A stretch of 64,000 bases of DNA from Nocardioidaceae bacterium SCSIO 66511 (GTDB lineage Bacteria; Actinomycetota; Actinomycetes; Propionibacteriales; Nocardioidaceae): assembly GCA_023100825.1 (NCBI GenBank), contig CP095846.1:2418001-2482000 (forward strand), given 5' to 3'. The position numbers and the translations under genes were made by a program. Below, one piece after another: positions 15,674-26,439 of this stretch. Below the pieces are notes generated by a model. It did not search any database. It worked only from the letters and a program-made list of their open reading frames with translations, and was not told the DNA's origin. Within the stretch, counting starts at the first letter, position 1, and every line of letters begins with the position of its first letter.

Positions 15674-17029
15674 TCAGCGTACTGCTGGTTCGTCTCCCTT
15701 GCCGGGATACGCGACGCTCGGATCGTACGGGATCCTGGTGTAGCAGAACGTACCAAGGTCGAGGTGGCTGATGTCGCCGTCGGCGCGGCGTACGACTCGC
15801 ATGGTCTCGGCGTTCTGGTAGCCGGCGAGTCCGCGGAACGTATCGGGCCCGGTCTGCTCGAACCGAAAGCCACTGCCGCCACCCAACGGTGTGAGCGACA
15901 GTCGTGTGCCGTCGGTCGTCATGCGGTACGGCCGGTTTCCCCAGTGCCACATCCCGACCAGTTCGGTGTGTGGTCCGGGAACGGACGCGGTCGGCTCCCA
16001 CTCGTCAGCGAGGACGGGTTCGTGCGCCAGTGTCGTCTCGATCAGCTCACGCGGAACGGATTCAACCTCGAGTCCGTAGCCGGTGTTGGCCAGTACGATC
16101 GCGCCGACTCGCGAGACCGGGTCGACGAACAGCCCGGCGAGAAAGCCCGGCATCGATCCGGTGTGTCCGATGAGCAGCCGGTCGCCTCCCCGGAAAAGCC
16201 GCAAGCCGAGACCGTACGCGCCGCTCAGTCGTTCGTCGGGGTCGGCCGAATGCGGAGTGGACATGGACGTCAGCGCCGAACCGCTGAGCACGTCTGGATA
16301 CTCGCCCAGCAGCGCGGCGCCGAACGACGCGAGATCGCCGGCCGTACTCCACAGTTGGCCGGCCGGCGCCATCGCGCCGGTGTCTTGATGCGGTTCGGGC
16401 GTGAGCGCGCCGGTGAGCGCTTCGACGGAGTAACCCTGTGCATGCGGGGGTTCCGCGGAGTACGTGGTGCGACTCATGCCGAGCGGGCGAAGCACTCGCG
16501 ACTCGACGGCCTGCATCCACGGCTGCCCGCGGCGTACTTCGATGACCCGGGCGAGCACGCCGAACGCGGTGTTCGAGTAGTGATACCGCTCGGCGATCGG
16601 CAACACCCGGGACACGTCGGTGTTGGCCTTCACCAGGTCGTCGTACGAGCCGCCGGGGCTGCGTTCCCACCAGGGCCCGCGGGGTTCGGCCGGTATCCCT
16701 GCGCGATGGGCGAGCAGGTCTCGCAGTGTTGCGTCGGTGAACGGCCCTTCCGGAACGTGCGAACCCACCCGGTCGTTCAGGTCGAGCTCGCCCTCGTCGC
16801 GCAACTGCAGGACGAGCGCGGCAGTGACGGTCTTGGTGATCGACCCGATCCGGAACTGCGTGTCATGGTCCGGACGTATTCGCTCGCCCGGACGTACTGC
16901 GACACCACGACCGCTCGACCACGCGAGCGTTCCGTCGCGAATCACCCCAGCGACCATCGACGGAACCCGGCCGTCGGCCTGTGCTCGCGCGACGATCGCG
17001 TCCAGGTGCGGTCTGGTCGACTCGATCAA
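15674..17029 (-). CDS. Beta-lactamase-family serine hydrolase
   Basis: A 451-residue class C beta-lactamase/esterase-like hydrolase. SITK (S63, K66) carries the nucleophile, YSN is at 151-153 and HTG at 289-291 replaces KTG, giving all three family motifs. There is no clear signal peptide. The C-terminal about 120 residues form an extra beta domain (ELVGMWHWGNRPYRM and onward) seen in related esterases or peptidases. The start is a TTG with GGAG seven bases ahead, located in the end of gcvP, so it is probably translated from the gcvP transcript. The substrate is unknown. Confidence 0.82.
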   Translation of the reverse strand: MIESTRPHLDAIVARAQADGRVPSMVAGVIRDGTLAWSSGRGVAVRPGERIRPDHDTQFRIGSITKTVTAALVLQLRDEGELDLNDRVGSHVPEGPFTDATLRDLLAHRAGIPAEPRGPWWERSPGGSYDDLVKANTDVSRVLPIAERYHYSNTAFGVLARVIEVRRGQPWMQAVESRVLRPLGMSRTTYSAEPPHAQGYSVEALTGALTPEPHQDTGAMAPAGQLWSTAGDLASFGAALLGEYPDVLSGSALTSMSTPHSADPDERLSGAYGLGLRLFRGGDRLLIGHTGSMPGFLAGLFVDPVSRVGAIVLANTGYGLEVESVPRELIETTLAHEPVLADEWEPTASVPGPHTELVGMWHWGNRPYRMTTDGTRLSLTPLGGGSGFRFEQTGPDTFRGLAGYQNAETMRVVRRADGDISHLDLGTFCYTRIPYDPSVAYPGKGDEPAVR

Positions 17030-17033
17030 GTGT

Positions 17034-19910
<2,877 letters not shown>

Positions 19911-19925
19911 CGCGATCTCCAAGCA

Positions 19926-19950
19926 GAGGCGTCGGTATGTACTACGCCTC
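19926..19950 (-). promoter_or_regulatory. Hairpin in the gcvP leader (possible riboswitch expression platform)
   Basis: Perfect 7-base arms GAGGCGT/ACGCCTC around an 11-base loop, between the glycine aptamer and the gcvP ribosome site (GGAG 19917-19920). No T-run follows, so translational control is more likely than termination. The switch mechanism is inference. Confidence 0.5.
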
Positions 19951-19972
19951 CCCCTCAGTCACGGATCTACCG

Positions 19973-20075
19973 CTCCAGAGTTGCCTGGTACGTGTGGTCC
20001 TTGCAGCCTGAGAGGTTCCGGGGAGGAGTTGCCCCTTCGGCGCTGCGCAACGGGAGTGCAGACTCTCCCACACGT
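19973..20075 (-). ncRNA. Glycine riboswitch
   Basis: Read on the minus strand, this holds the conserved aptamer segments: GGAGAGTC, then GCGCCGAAGGGGCAA, then CCTCTCAGG, and a final CTCTGGAG. The 8-base outer stem is perfect (20068-20075 with 19990-19997). This matches the glycine-aptamer pattern, and its location ahead of gcvP is the classical one, where glycine switches on the cleavage system. I see one full aptamer; the stretch after it (to 19973) may be a vestigial second half. It begins 22 bases after the stop of the upstream merR gene. Confidence 0.93.
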
Positions 20076-20090
20076 CATCGACGGCTCTTT

Positions 20091-20105
20091 CAGGCTATCA
20101 GCCTG
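20091..20105 (-). terminator. Short hairpin at the end of the second merR gene
   Basis: CAGGCT/AGCCTG arms with a 3-base loop span the merR stop codon and are followed by AAAG on the minus strand. It may end the merR transcript or simply separate it from the riboswitch. It is weak because there is no T-run. Confidence 0.3.
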
Positions 20106-20703
20106 CGCGCTTGGCCCTCCGACGGGCGGCGAGCTCGTCACCGGCGTCTTCGCCGACCTGATCGTCGGCACGCTCACTCGGCAGCGCGGCCAGCGAACCT
20201 TCGATCTCGCGCCACACGCCGCCGATCGCGATGCCGAAGACGCCCTGACCGCCCTGGAGCAGGTCGATCACCTCGTCGGGCGAGCGGCATTCGTACACGC
20301 TCGCGCCGTCGCTCATCAAGGTGACCTCGGTGAGATCGTCGGTGCCCCGGTCGCGCAGATGAGAGACGGCCGTGCGGATCTGCTGTAGGGAGACTCCGGC
20401 GTCGAGTAGCCGCTTGATGATTTTCAGCAGCAGGATGTCGCGGAAGGAGTACAGCCGCTGGGTGCCGGATCCGCCGGCAGAGCGAACGGTCGGCTCGACA
20501 AGACCGGTGCGTGCCCAGTAGTCGAGCTGACGGTAGGTGATATCTGCCGCGTTGCATGCGGTCGGGCCACGAAAGCCCGTGTCGTCGGGCATCGGCGACA
20601 GATCGTCGTCGAATAGCAGACCCTGGTCGCCGGCGTCTTTGATCGCCTGCGCCTCACGCGCCGCATCGATCTTATGTGTCGCCTCGTCGCCGTGGTTGTT
20701 CAC
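20098..20703 (-). CDS. MerR-family regulator (Rv1830-like)
   Basis: A 201-residue MerR protein corresponding by position to mycobacterial Rv1830. The helix-turn-helix and wing are at GPTACNAADITYRQLDYWA, LVEPTVRSAGGSGTQRLY and SFRDILLLKIIKRLLDAGV (residues about 45-115), followed by a C-terminal part without ligand-binding cysteines. I chose the GTG at 20703 because GGAAGG sits seven bases before it. In Mycobacterium this gene belongs to the garA-gcvH neighbourhood and has links to growth control. A palindrome at 20836-20852 upstream matches one ahead of garA-ftsR. Confidence 0.85.
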   Translation of the reverse strand: MNNHGDEATHKIDAAREAQAIKDAGDQGLLFDDDLSPMPDDTGFRGPTACNAADITYRQLDYWARTGLVEPTVRSAGGSGTQRLYSFRDILLLKIIKRLLDAGVSLQQIRTAVSHLRDRGTDDLTEVTLMSDGASVYECRSPDEVIDLLQGGQGVFGIAIGGVWREIEGSLAALPSERADDQVGEDAGDELAARRRAKRAG

Positions 20704-20835
20704 GTACTCGCCTTCCGAAACCACAGATCACCACTGTGGAGTTACAGGGCCGATGTTCCTCATTCAAGGTAGGCCGCGCCGCCTGGCGGGTCAACGACCT
20801 GCTGGTCACACGGGCGTGTCGCGTTCACGGCAAGT

Positions 20836-20852
20836 CTCAACCTCTACTTGAG
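20836..20852. promoter_or_regulatory. Candidate MerR operator B
   Basis: CTCAACCTCTACTTGAG has symmetric ends CTCAA/TTGAG and matches the site at 22659-22675 in 13 of 17 bases. It lies between the nuclease gene and the second merR gene, 133 bases from the latter's start. MerR proteins bind such 17-20 base palindromes; which of the two MerR proteins binds here is unknown. Confidence 0.5.
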
Positions 20853-20868
20853 GGTGACCCCTGGTCGT

Positions 20869-21339
20869 TCAGGACTCCTTCTCGAAGTCCTCGGGGCTGA
20901 TCTGGTCGAGGAACTCGCGGAACTTCTCGACCTCGGCCTCTTCCTCGTCCGGAACATTCACCGAGGACTCGTCCAGCACGTCTTCGGCGCATACGATTCG
21001 CGAGCCGGTGCGCAGTGCCAGCGCGATGGCATCGGACGGTCGTGCGTCGACCTCGAGGCCGGACTCGAAGGCGAGGATCGCGTAGAAGGTGTTCTCGGTG
21101 ACCTCGGTGATGCGCACCTCGTCGAGCTCCTGATCCATCGCACCCAACAGATCGCGCATCAGGTCATGGGTCATCGGTCGCGGGGGTACGACCCCTTGCT
21201 GGGCGAACGCGATCGCGGTCGCCTCGACCGCGCCGATCCAGATCGGCAGGTAACGCGCGCCCTCGACCTCACGCAGCAGCACCAGTGGGGTGTTGGACGG
21301 CATCTCCACGCGTACACCGACTACATCGAGCTCTCGCAC
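20869..21339 (-). CDS. Bifunctional nuclease family protein (DUF151)
   Basis: A 156-residue DUF151 protein, the Rv1829 equivalent. VRELDVVGVRVEMPSNTPLV, YLPIWIGAVEATAIAFA and ARPSDAIALALRTGSRIV are the conserved blocks. Related plant and bacterial proteins have reported RNase and DNase activity, though the role in actinobacteria is not settled. The GTG at 21339 is chosen because homologs start with RELDVVGV and GGTGAG lies just upstream; another GTG is nine bases earlier. It sits between ftsR and the second merR gene as in Mycobacterium. Confidence 0.88.
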   Translation of the reverse strand: MRELDVVGVRVEMPSNTPLVLLREVEGARYLPIWIGAVEATAIAFAQQGVVPPRPMTHDLMRDLLGAMDQELDEVRITEVTENTFYAILAFESGLEVDARPSDAIALALRTGSRIVCAEDVLDESSVNVPDEEEAEVEKFREFLDQISPEDFEKES

Positions 21340-21408
21340 ACTTCTCACCCTACTCTTGCCCGGCAGACGACACACGCGGGTACGACCGACTGAGAGCTCG
21401 GGTGGATC

Positions 21409-22149
21409 TCAGTCCCGCTTCTGCAAACCGTGCTTGACGAGGGTCGTGTGCAGGCGTACCGAAAGTGCCGCCAGCTCGCGGATCGTCTCCTCCGCGCGGG
21501 CGCTCGCCGTCGGATCCCCGCGCCGGTGCTGGGTCGAAACGATCTGCTCGAACAGACCGATCTCGCGGTCTGCGGCGGTCTTGAACGCGCGCAGATGTCG
21601 TGGCTCGACTCCGTACGCGGCCAATGCCCCGACAGTCTTCGCGACCGTGAGGTCGACACCGTCGTAATGCTGATGGTTCAGCCGAGGTCGCAGCAGACCG
21701 AACTGCTCCATCGCCCCCAGCATTGCGTCGTCGATCTCGGCGGCTTCGAGCAACTCCGCGCGCGACAGCCTGATCTCGTGTCTGCTCGGACGGAATGAAT
21801 CGCCGGTCGGGTAGCCGTCGTCGGCGAGCACGATCTTGGGCACGGTCGGCGTGCCCGTGTCTTCGTTGGCCTGGCTCGGCTCCAAGCCGCGGTCCATGGC
21901 CTCGAGATTCTTACGGATCTCGCGTAGTGGGTAGAACCTGTCGCGCTGCATCGTCAGGACGTACCGCAACCGCTCGACGTCGGTTGTCGAGAACTTGCGA
22001 TACCCGGATGGGGTGCGTTCGGGTTCCACGAGCCCTTCGGACTCGAGATACCGGATCTTGGAGACCGTGATGTCCGGGAACTCCGAACGCAACTCCTGCA
22101 GCACGTCGCCGATGCTCATCCGATCGCGGGACGGCACCGCCTGGGTCAC
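21409..22149 (-). CDS. ftsR: MerR-family cell-division regulator FtsR
   Basis: A 246-residue protein with an N-terminal MerR helix-turn-helix (MSIGDVLQELRSEFPDITV, IRYLESEGLVEPERTPSGYR) and a second, similar helical domain after residue 120 (RLSRAELLEAAEIDDAML), the arrangement known for Rv1828/FtsR. The Corynebacterium homolog regulates ftsZ and cell growth. The GTG start overlaps the garA stop by four bases, so garA and ftsR are cotranscribed and coupled. The palindrome upstream of garA is a candidate autoregulatory site. Confidence 0.9.
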   Translation of the reverse strand: MTQAVPSRDRMSIGDVLQELRSEFPDITVSKIRYLESEGLVEPERTPSGYRKFSTTDVERLRYVLTMQRDRFYPLREIRKNLEAMDRGLEPSQANEDTGTPTVPKIVLADDGYPTGDSFRPSRHEIRLSRAELLEAAEIDDAMLGAMEQFGLLRPRLNHQHYDGVDLTVAKTVGALAAYGVEPRHLRAFKTAADREIGLFEQIVSTQHRRGDPTASARAEETIRELAALSVRLHTTLVKHGLQKRD

Positions 22150-22634
22150 TGCCGGGTACCGCCCTGGGTGCTCGGGTAGTACACCAGCCGGTACTTGCCG
22201 ATCTGCACCTCGTCACCGCCGGACAGCAGCACCTCGTCGATGCGGTCGCGGTTGACGTACGTGCCGTTCAGACTGCCGACGTCGGTCACGGTGAAGCCGC
22301 CACCTTGGACCCGCGAGAACACCGCGTGCCGCCTCGAGACGGTGACGTCGTCGAGGAAGATGTCGCTGTCGGGATGGCGTCCCGCCGTCACCTGGTCGGT
22401 GTCGAGCAGGAACCGTGAACCTGCGCTCGGCCCGCGCTGTACGAGGAGCAGGGCGCTGCCACCCGGGAGCGCCTCCAACGCCGTGGCGTCCTCGTCGGTC
22501 AGCTCACCCGGCTTACCCTCCAGATCCGCCCCTGTCTGAGGGATCGGAATGGTCGATGTGACCTCACTCGGTGACTCAGCGCTCGGGAACTCTGGCTCGC
22601 CAGACCCATCCCGGCCGCCGCTGCTATCAGCCAT
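22146..22634 (-). CDS. garA: FHA-domain glycogen/TCA regulator GarA (OdhI)
   Basis: A 162-residue FHA protein. A flexible N-terminus carries EVTSTIPIPQ with Thr26 and Thr28 as likely phospho-sites for PknB/PknG-type kinases. The FHA fold (about 70-155) shows AGRHPDSDIFLDD, VSRRHAVF and VGSLNGTYVN, the phospho-threonine-binding loops. Unphosphorylated GarA/OdhI inhibits 2-oxoglutarate dehydrogenase and tunes glutamate metabolism. The ATG at 22634 has GGAGGAG upstream. It is coupled to ftsR and sits next to gcvH. Confidence 0.93.
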   Translation of the reverse strand: MADSSGGRDGSGEPEFPSAESPSEVTSTIPIPQTGADLEGKPGELTDEDATALEALPGGSALLLVQRGPSAGSRFLLDTDQVTAGRHPDSDIFLDDVTVSRRHAVFSRVQGGGFTVTDVGSLNGTYVNRDRIDEVLLSGGDEVQIGKYRLVYYPSTQGGTRQ

Positions 22635-22658
22635 GGCGATCTCCTCCCGCTCCGGACT

Positions 22659-22675
22659 CTCAAGCATCACTTGAG
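22659..22675. promoter_or_regulatory. Candidate MerR operator A
   Basis: CTCAAGcatcaCTTGAG is a perfect 6-base inverted repeat with a 5-base centre, 25 bases ahead of the garA start. It shares CTCAA-n7-TTGAG with the site at 20836-20852. FtsR autoregulation is the simplest reading, untested. Confidence 0.55.
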
Positions 22676-22693
22676 GTTGATACCTAGAACCTA

Positions 22694-23071
22694 TCACTCG
22701 CCGAGTTGCGCTTCGTAGGCCTGCGCATCCATCAACCCGTCGAGGTCGTTGCTGTCTGCGAGGCGCAGCTTGATCAGCCAGCCCTCGCCGTACGCATCGC
22801 TGTTGACGACCTCCGGGCTGCTCTCCAGCAACTCGTTGCGCGCGATGACCTCGCCCGCGAGCGGAGCGAACAGATCGCTCACCGACTTCGTCGACTCCAG
22901 CTCTCCGATGACCGACCCGGGCTCCACCTGCTCGCCCGCCTCGGGCAGGGACACGTACACGATGTCACCGAGCTCGCCCTGGGCGTAGTCGGTGATGCCG
23001 ACCGTCGCGGTGTCGCCGTCGACGCGCACCCACTCGTGGTCGGAACTGTACTTGAGGTCGTCGGGGGTCAC
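22694..23071 (-). CDS. gcvH: Glycine cleavage system H-protein
   Basis: A 125-residue lipoyl carrier protein. K62 in ELESTKSVSDLFAP is the lipoylation site, and DHEWVRVDGDTATVGITDYAQ and LPEAGEQVEPGSVIGELES are typical of the family. It shuttles the aminomethyl group between GcvP and GcvT. The GTG start has GGAG five bases ahead. The gene lies between the DUF881 protein and garA, separated from gcvP by the regulator genes, the usual actinobacterial layout. Confidence 0.96.
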   Translation of the reverse strand: MTPDDLKYSSDHEWVRVDGDTATVGITDYAQGELGDIVYVSLPEAGEQVEPGSVIGELESTKSVSDLFAPLAGEVIARNELLESSPEVVNSDAYGEGWLIKLRLADSNDLDGLMDAQAYEAQLGE

Positions 23072-23095
23072 GGAGTCTCCTTCGGTGCGCCGGGC

Positions 23096-23842
23096 TCAGG
23101 ATGCCGGTTGAGCGTACTCGGGTTCGCGGGGGTCGGACAACGCAGTGATCTCTATCGAATCGAGTTGTTCGACCTTCGCCTCGCCTCCGACGAGCTGGAC
23201 CTCGTCGATCAGGCCCCCGCGGAAGCCGACTGCGTCGCGCAGGGTGTCGGCGTCGCCGATCACATCGAGCACGAGCGGCCGGGTCAGCTCACGGCCGTCG
23301 ACGCGGATACCGCGGTCGGAGTCCACGAAGTAGGACTGCGCGATGATCCGGACGACACCGTTGATCGAGATGGCCTCCGCGCCCGCGTCCCGCAACTCCT
23401 CGATGGCGTTCAGCAGGGTCGAGGCGCCGACGGAGTTCTCTTCGTCGGTGATGGTGATCCGGATGCCCGGCCCGGTCACGGGAACCGTGCCGGCGAGGAT
23501 CGACAACCGCTCCGCTTCCTTGGCGGCGGCCTCACGTGCGGCCTTGGTGCGCTTCGTCGACGACTGCAGGTCTGCGCGGGTGTCGTTGAGGTCCTCGAGG
23601 TCGGCGGAGACGCGTTCGTGTGCCGCGTCAAGGGAGTCCAGGAGCTGGACCAGATCGCCGCGCCGGTAGCCGGCGAAGTCGTCGTCCTCGCGTACGGTCT
23701 GGACCTGCATGACGGCAGCGAAGCCGAGAATGCCGAGCAGTACGGCCACGACGGTCTGCGCACGCCCCGGCCGCCTCTTCATCGCGTTCAGCAGCCGCGT
23801 ACGTCCGGTCGGCCGGTCGGGCTCGGGTGTCTGGTCAGGCAT
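23096..23842 (-). CDS. DUF881 membrane-anchored protein
   Basis: A 248-residue protein with a short cytoplasmic tail, one membrane helix (TVVAVLLGILGFAAVM), a coiled coil (LDSLDAAHERVSADLEDLND onward) and a DUF881 domain (GPGIRITITDEE, NAIEELRDAGAEAISING, DTLRDAVGFRGGLIDEV). The ATG overlaps the sbp stop by eight bases. The family is found beside Sbp and division genes in Gram-positives; a structural role at the envelope is suspected. It is a paralog of the 24164-24985 gene. Confidence 0.88.
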   Translation of the reverse strand: MPDQTPEPDRPTGRTRLLNAMKRRPGRAQTVVAVLLGILGFAAVMQVQTVREDDDFAGYRRGDLVQLLDSLDAAHERVSADLEDLNDTRADLQSSTKRTKAAREAAAKEAERLSILAGTVPVTGPGIRITITDEENSVGASTLLNAIEELRDAGAEAISINGVVRIIAQSYFVDSDRGIRVDGRELTRPLVLDVIGDADTLRDAVGFRGGLIDEVQLVGGEAKVEQLDSIEITALSDPREPEYAQPAS

Positions 23843-24167
23843 GGAAGACATGCCTTCGTACCGCCGCCGCGTTGGCGAAGATGCGGATGCCCAACACGAC
23901 GACGACGCCTGTCGAGAGCTGGCTGCCGACGCCGAGCTGGTCACCGAGGTACACGATGATTCCGGCAATCAGCACATTGGACACGAAGGAGACGACGAAC
24001 ACCTTGTCGTCGAACTTGCCGTCGAGGAACGCCCGGAACGCGCCGAAGACGGCGTCGAGCGCCGCCACAACTGCGATCGGCAGGTACGGCTGCAGCCCGA
24101 TGGGAACGGTCGGCTCGAACACGAGGCCGAGCACGACGCCGATGATGAGGCCACCGATGGCAATCAT
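23835..24167 (-). CDS. sbp: Small basic protein Sbp (DUF1290)
   Basis: A 110-residue protein with three membrane helices: LIIGVVLGLVFEPTVPIGL, a central YLPIAVVAALDAVFGAFRAFLDGKFDD with the conserved Asp/Phe pattern, and FVSNVLIAGIIVYLGDQLGV. It is the Sbp/DUF1290 family, found with DUF881 genes and near ftsZ in firmicutes. Function is unsettled. It overlaps both neighbours by four and eight bases, so the three genes are translated as a set. Confidence 0.9.
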   Translation of the reverse strand: MIAIGGLIIGVVLGLVFEPTVPIGLQPYLPIAVVAALDAVFGAFRAFLDGKFDDKVFVVSFVSNVLIAGIIVYLGDQLGVGSQLSTGVVVVLGIRIFANAAAVRRHVFHA

Positions 24168-24985
24168 TGGTTGTCCCCTTCGACCTGTGCGTGCCGCACC
24201 GTGACTCGACCCTTTGGCGCCGCCGGCAACTCGAGGTCGGCCTTACTGCTGACCTCGAACTGCATACCGTAGTTGTTCGCCAGCGTCGACCACGTGGCAC
24301 CGGCCTGCGTGTCGATGAACCTGGCGGCGAGCGTATCCATGTTGCCGACCGCCTCGACAGTGTACGGAGCCGACAGCGAACGGTAGTTGACGGTGATCGC
24401 CTCCCCCGCCGAGCGGATGGAGGTCAACGTCGTCACGCGCTGACCGTTCACCGCGATCGCCTCCGCCCCGGCGTGCCACAGCCCGTTGACAAGCAGCTGT
24501 AGATCGGTGTCACGGATACGTCCCTGAGGCTGCGACTCGTAGTCGTCGGCGTTGTCGGCGACCACCACGGCTCCCGGGCCTTCGACGGGCACCAGGCCGA
24601 CCGCGATCTGCTCGTTGACGACTCGCTGGTCGTACTCGGGATCGGAGGCACCCGCCTGCAGCGCCTCCACGTCGTCGCGCGCTTGCTCGACGGAGTCCTG
24701 CAGTGCGGCGACCGACGACTCGCGTTCGTGGATCTGGTCGACCAGTGCCTCTCGCTCCACTTCGGCCTGAGGTTCGCGGTCGTTGGTCTGCAGCGCGGCA
24801 AGCGTGAGCAGTAGTGCGAACGCGGCGAGCGCCGCGACCGTTGCGACTCGTCGGCGACGCGGGTTGCCGATCTGCGGGTCCTCGCGCCGCTCCGCTGCGA
24901 CGTAGTAGTCGTCGTCGATCGAGTGCTCCACCAGCTCCTGGAGGAGGTTCATCGAGTCGCCCGGACGACCGAGGGAGCCGCTCAT
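24164..24985 (-). CDS. DUF881 membrane-anchored protein
   Basis: A 273-residue protein with an approximately 48-residue cytoplasmic tail, a membrane helix (VATVAALAAFALLLTLAAL), a coiled coil (EREALVDQIHERESSVAALQ) and the DUF881 domain (GLVPVEGPGAVVVADNADDY, LLVNGLWHAGAEAIAVNGQR). It starts seven bases before the phosphatidyltransferase stop region and overlaps sbp by four. It is paralogous to 23096-23842; the pair may form a heteromer around Sbp. Confidence 0.87.
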   Translation of the reverse strand: MSGSLGRPGDSMNLLQELVEHSIDDDYYVAAERREDPQIGNPRRRRVATVAALAAFALLLTLAALQTNDREPQAEVEREALVDQIHERESSVAALQDSVEQARDDVEALQAGASDPEYDQRVVNEQIAVGLVPVEGPGAVVVADNADDYESQPQGRIRDTDLQLLVNGLWHAGAEAIAVNGQRVTTLTSIRSAGEAITVNYRSLSAPYTVEAVGNMDTLAARFIDTQAGATWSTLANNYGMQFEVSSKADLELPAAPKGRVTVRHAQVEGDNQ

Positions 24986-24991
24986 CTCGAC

Positions 24992-25591
24992 TCAGCCCGT
25001 CCTGGTCGGCGGGCTCGTGGAGATGAGCTTGCGTACCTGCCAGGCGTACAGGAGGCCGGCCCACCAGTACAGCCCGGCGCCCCAGATCGTGAACGCCCAG
25101 CCGAACACGTCCGCGAGGTCGGCGATCGTGCCGGAGTCATCACCGAGGAGCAGCAGCGGAAAGGCGTACAGCAGACATGCCGTCGCGGCCTTGCCGAGGA
25201 AGTGCACGGGAAGTGAGCTGTAGCCCCGAGTACGAAGGAACGGCACCAGGCTGAACAGGAACACATCGCGCAGCGGAAGCAGGATCGCCAGCCACAGCGG
25301 GATGATGTCTCGCCAGGTGAGGCCGACCACGACGGCCAGGATGTACAGCCGGTCGGCAACGGGGTCGAGGATCGCGCCGAGTTTGGAGATCTGCCCGAGC
25401 GATCGAGCGAGCTTGCCGTCGAGATAGTCGGTCAGACCGGAGATCATCAGGACGAGTAGCGCCCATTCGTCTTCCTCCGGCCCGAGCACGAGCCAGAGGA
25501 AGAGGGGTACGCCCAGCAGTCGCAGGAAGCTCAGCAGATTGGGAACCGTGAACACCTGTGCAGAGGTCGCGTCGCCGTGGGCAGTGCTCAC
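24992..25591 (-). CDS. CDP-alcohol phosphatidyltransferase (PgsA2-like)
   Basis: A 199-residue membrane enzyme with the complete catalytic signature D55-x2-D58-G59-x2-A62-R63-x8-G72-x3-D76-x3-D80 in GLTDYLDGKLARSLGQIS and LGAILDPVADR, plus five to six membrane helices. It condenses CDP-diacylglycerol with an alcohol, probably glycerol phosphate or another polyol. By synteny it equals mycobacterial Rv1822 (pgsA2). The GTG start has GAGGAG four bases ahead; an upstream extension of 35 residues is not family-like. It heads the DUF881-sbp-DUF881 run. Confidence 0.88.
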   Translation of the reverse strand: MSTAHGDATSAQVFTVPNLLSFLRLLGVPLFLWLVLGPEEDEWALLVLMISGLTDYLDGKLARSLGQISKLGAILDPVADRLYILAVVVGLTWRDIIPLWLAILLPLRDVFLFSLVPFLRTRGYSSLPVHFLGKAATACLLYAFPLLLLGDDSGTIADLADVFGWAFTIWGAGLYWWAGLLYAWQVRKLISTSPPTRTG

Positions 25592-25725
25592 AGAACTCCT
25601 CTGCAGACGGTGATGGCGGCTGGTTTGCGGGACAAGCCTAACCGGGTGCGCTCTTGCCTCCGCGATGGTCCTGAGAGACTGTTGCCACAACGACAATCTC
25701 GTCGCATTCGACTTGGGAGGATTGA

Positions 25726-26346
25726 GTGGCTGAGTACACCCTGCCCGATCTGCCGTATGACTACGGCGCGTTGGAGCCGCACATCTCCGGCACGATCATG
25801 GAGCTGCATCACGACAAGCACCACCAGACGTATGTGACGGGCGCGAACACCGCACTGGACAAGCTCGCCGAGGCGCGCGACGTGCAGGAGTTCGGCACCG
25901 TCAACATGCTCGAGAAGAACCTCGCGTTCAACCTCGCCGGTCACGTCAACCACTCGGTCTTCTGGCCGAACATGTCCCCCGACGGCGGCGACAAGCCCGA
26001 CGGCGACCTCGGCGCGGCCATCGACGACCAGTTCGGCTCCTTCGACGGCTTCCGTGGCCAGTTCGAGGCGAGCGCGCTGGGCATCCAGGGCTCCGGCTGG
26101 TCGATCCTCGCCTGGGACTCTCTCGGTCAGAAGCTGCTCATCTGCCAGCTGTACGACCACCAGGGCAACCTCCCGGTCGGGCTGACGCCGCTGCTGATGC
26201 TCGACATGTGGGAGCACGCGTTCTACCTGCAGTACAAGAACGTCAAGGCCGACTACGTCAAGGCGTGGTGGAACGTCGTCAACTGGGCCGACGTCACCGA
26301 GCGCTTCGCTACCGCGCGTACGGTCCACAACATCACCAAGGGCTGA
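25726..26346 (+). CDS. Iron/manganese superoxide dismutase
   Basis: A 206-residue cytosolic Fe/Mn superoxide dismutase converting superoxide to oxygen and peroxide. The metal ligands are H28 (MELHHDKHH), H76 (NHSVFW), D160 and H164 ([11 protein letters not shown]). The length is normal. The GTG has GGGAGGA ahead of it. The residues that separate Fe from Mn preference are not decisive by eye. It is divergent from the phosphatidyltransferase and ends before a strong hairpin terminator. Confidence 0.95.
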   Translation: MAEYTLPDLPYDYGALEPHISGTIMELHHDKHHQTYVTGANTALDKLAEARDVQEFGTVNMLEKNLAFNLAGHVNHSVFWPNMSPDGGDKPDGDLGAAIDDQFGSFDGFRGQFEASALGIQGSGWSILAWDSLGQKLLICQLYDHQGNLPVGLTPLLMLDMWEHAFYLQYKNVKADYVKAWWNVVNWADVTERFATARTVHNITKG

Positions 26347-26364
26347 CCCCCTCGATACGCAAAG

Positions 26365-26398
26365 CAGCCTGCCCCGCCGATCACGGCCGGGCAGGCTG
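26365..26398. terminator. Bidirectional GC-rich terminator
   Basis: Perfect 10-base arms CAGCCTGCCC/GGGCAGGCTG around a 14-base loop, 18 bases after the sod stop and 41 bases beyond the end of the convergent copper gene. It lacks a T-run, as is common in actinomycetes. Confidence 0.85.
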
Positions 26399-26439
26399 TC
26401 GCGTCTCGGCGCGCAGTCCGTTGCGTGGGGCGTTCTGCC

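Noticed and set aside
19973-20075. Tandem (two-aptamer) glycine riboswitch
   Set aside because: Only one full set of conserved aptamer segments is visible; the region upstream is already merR coding sequence.
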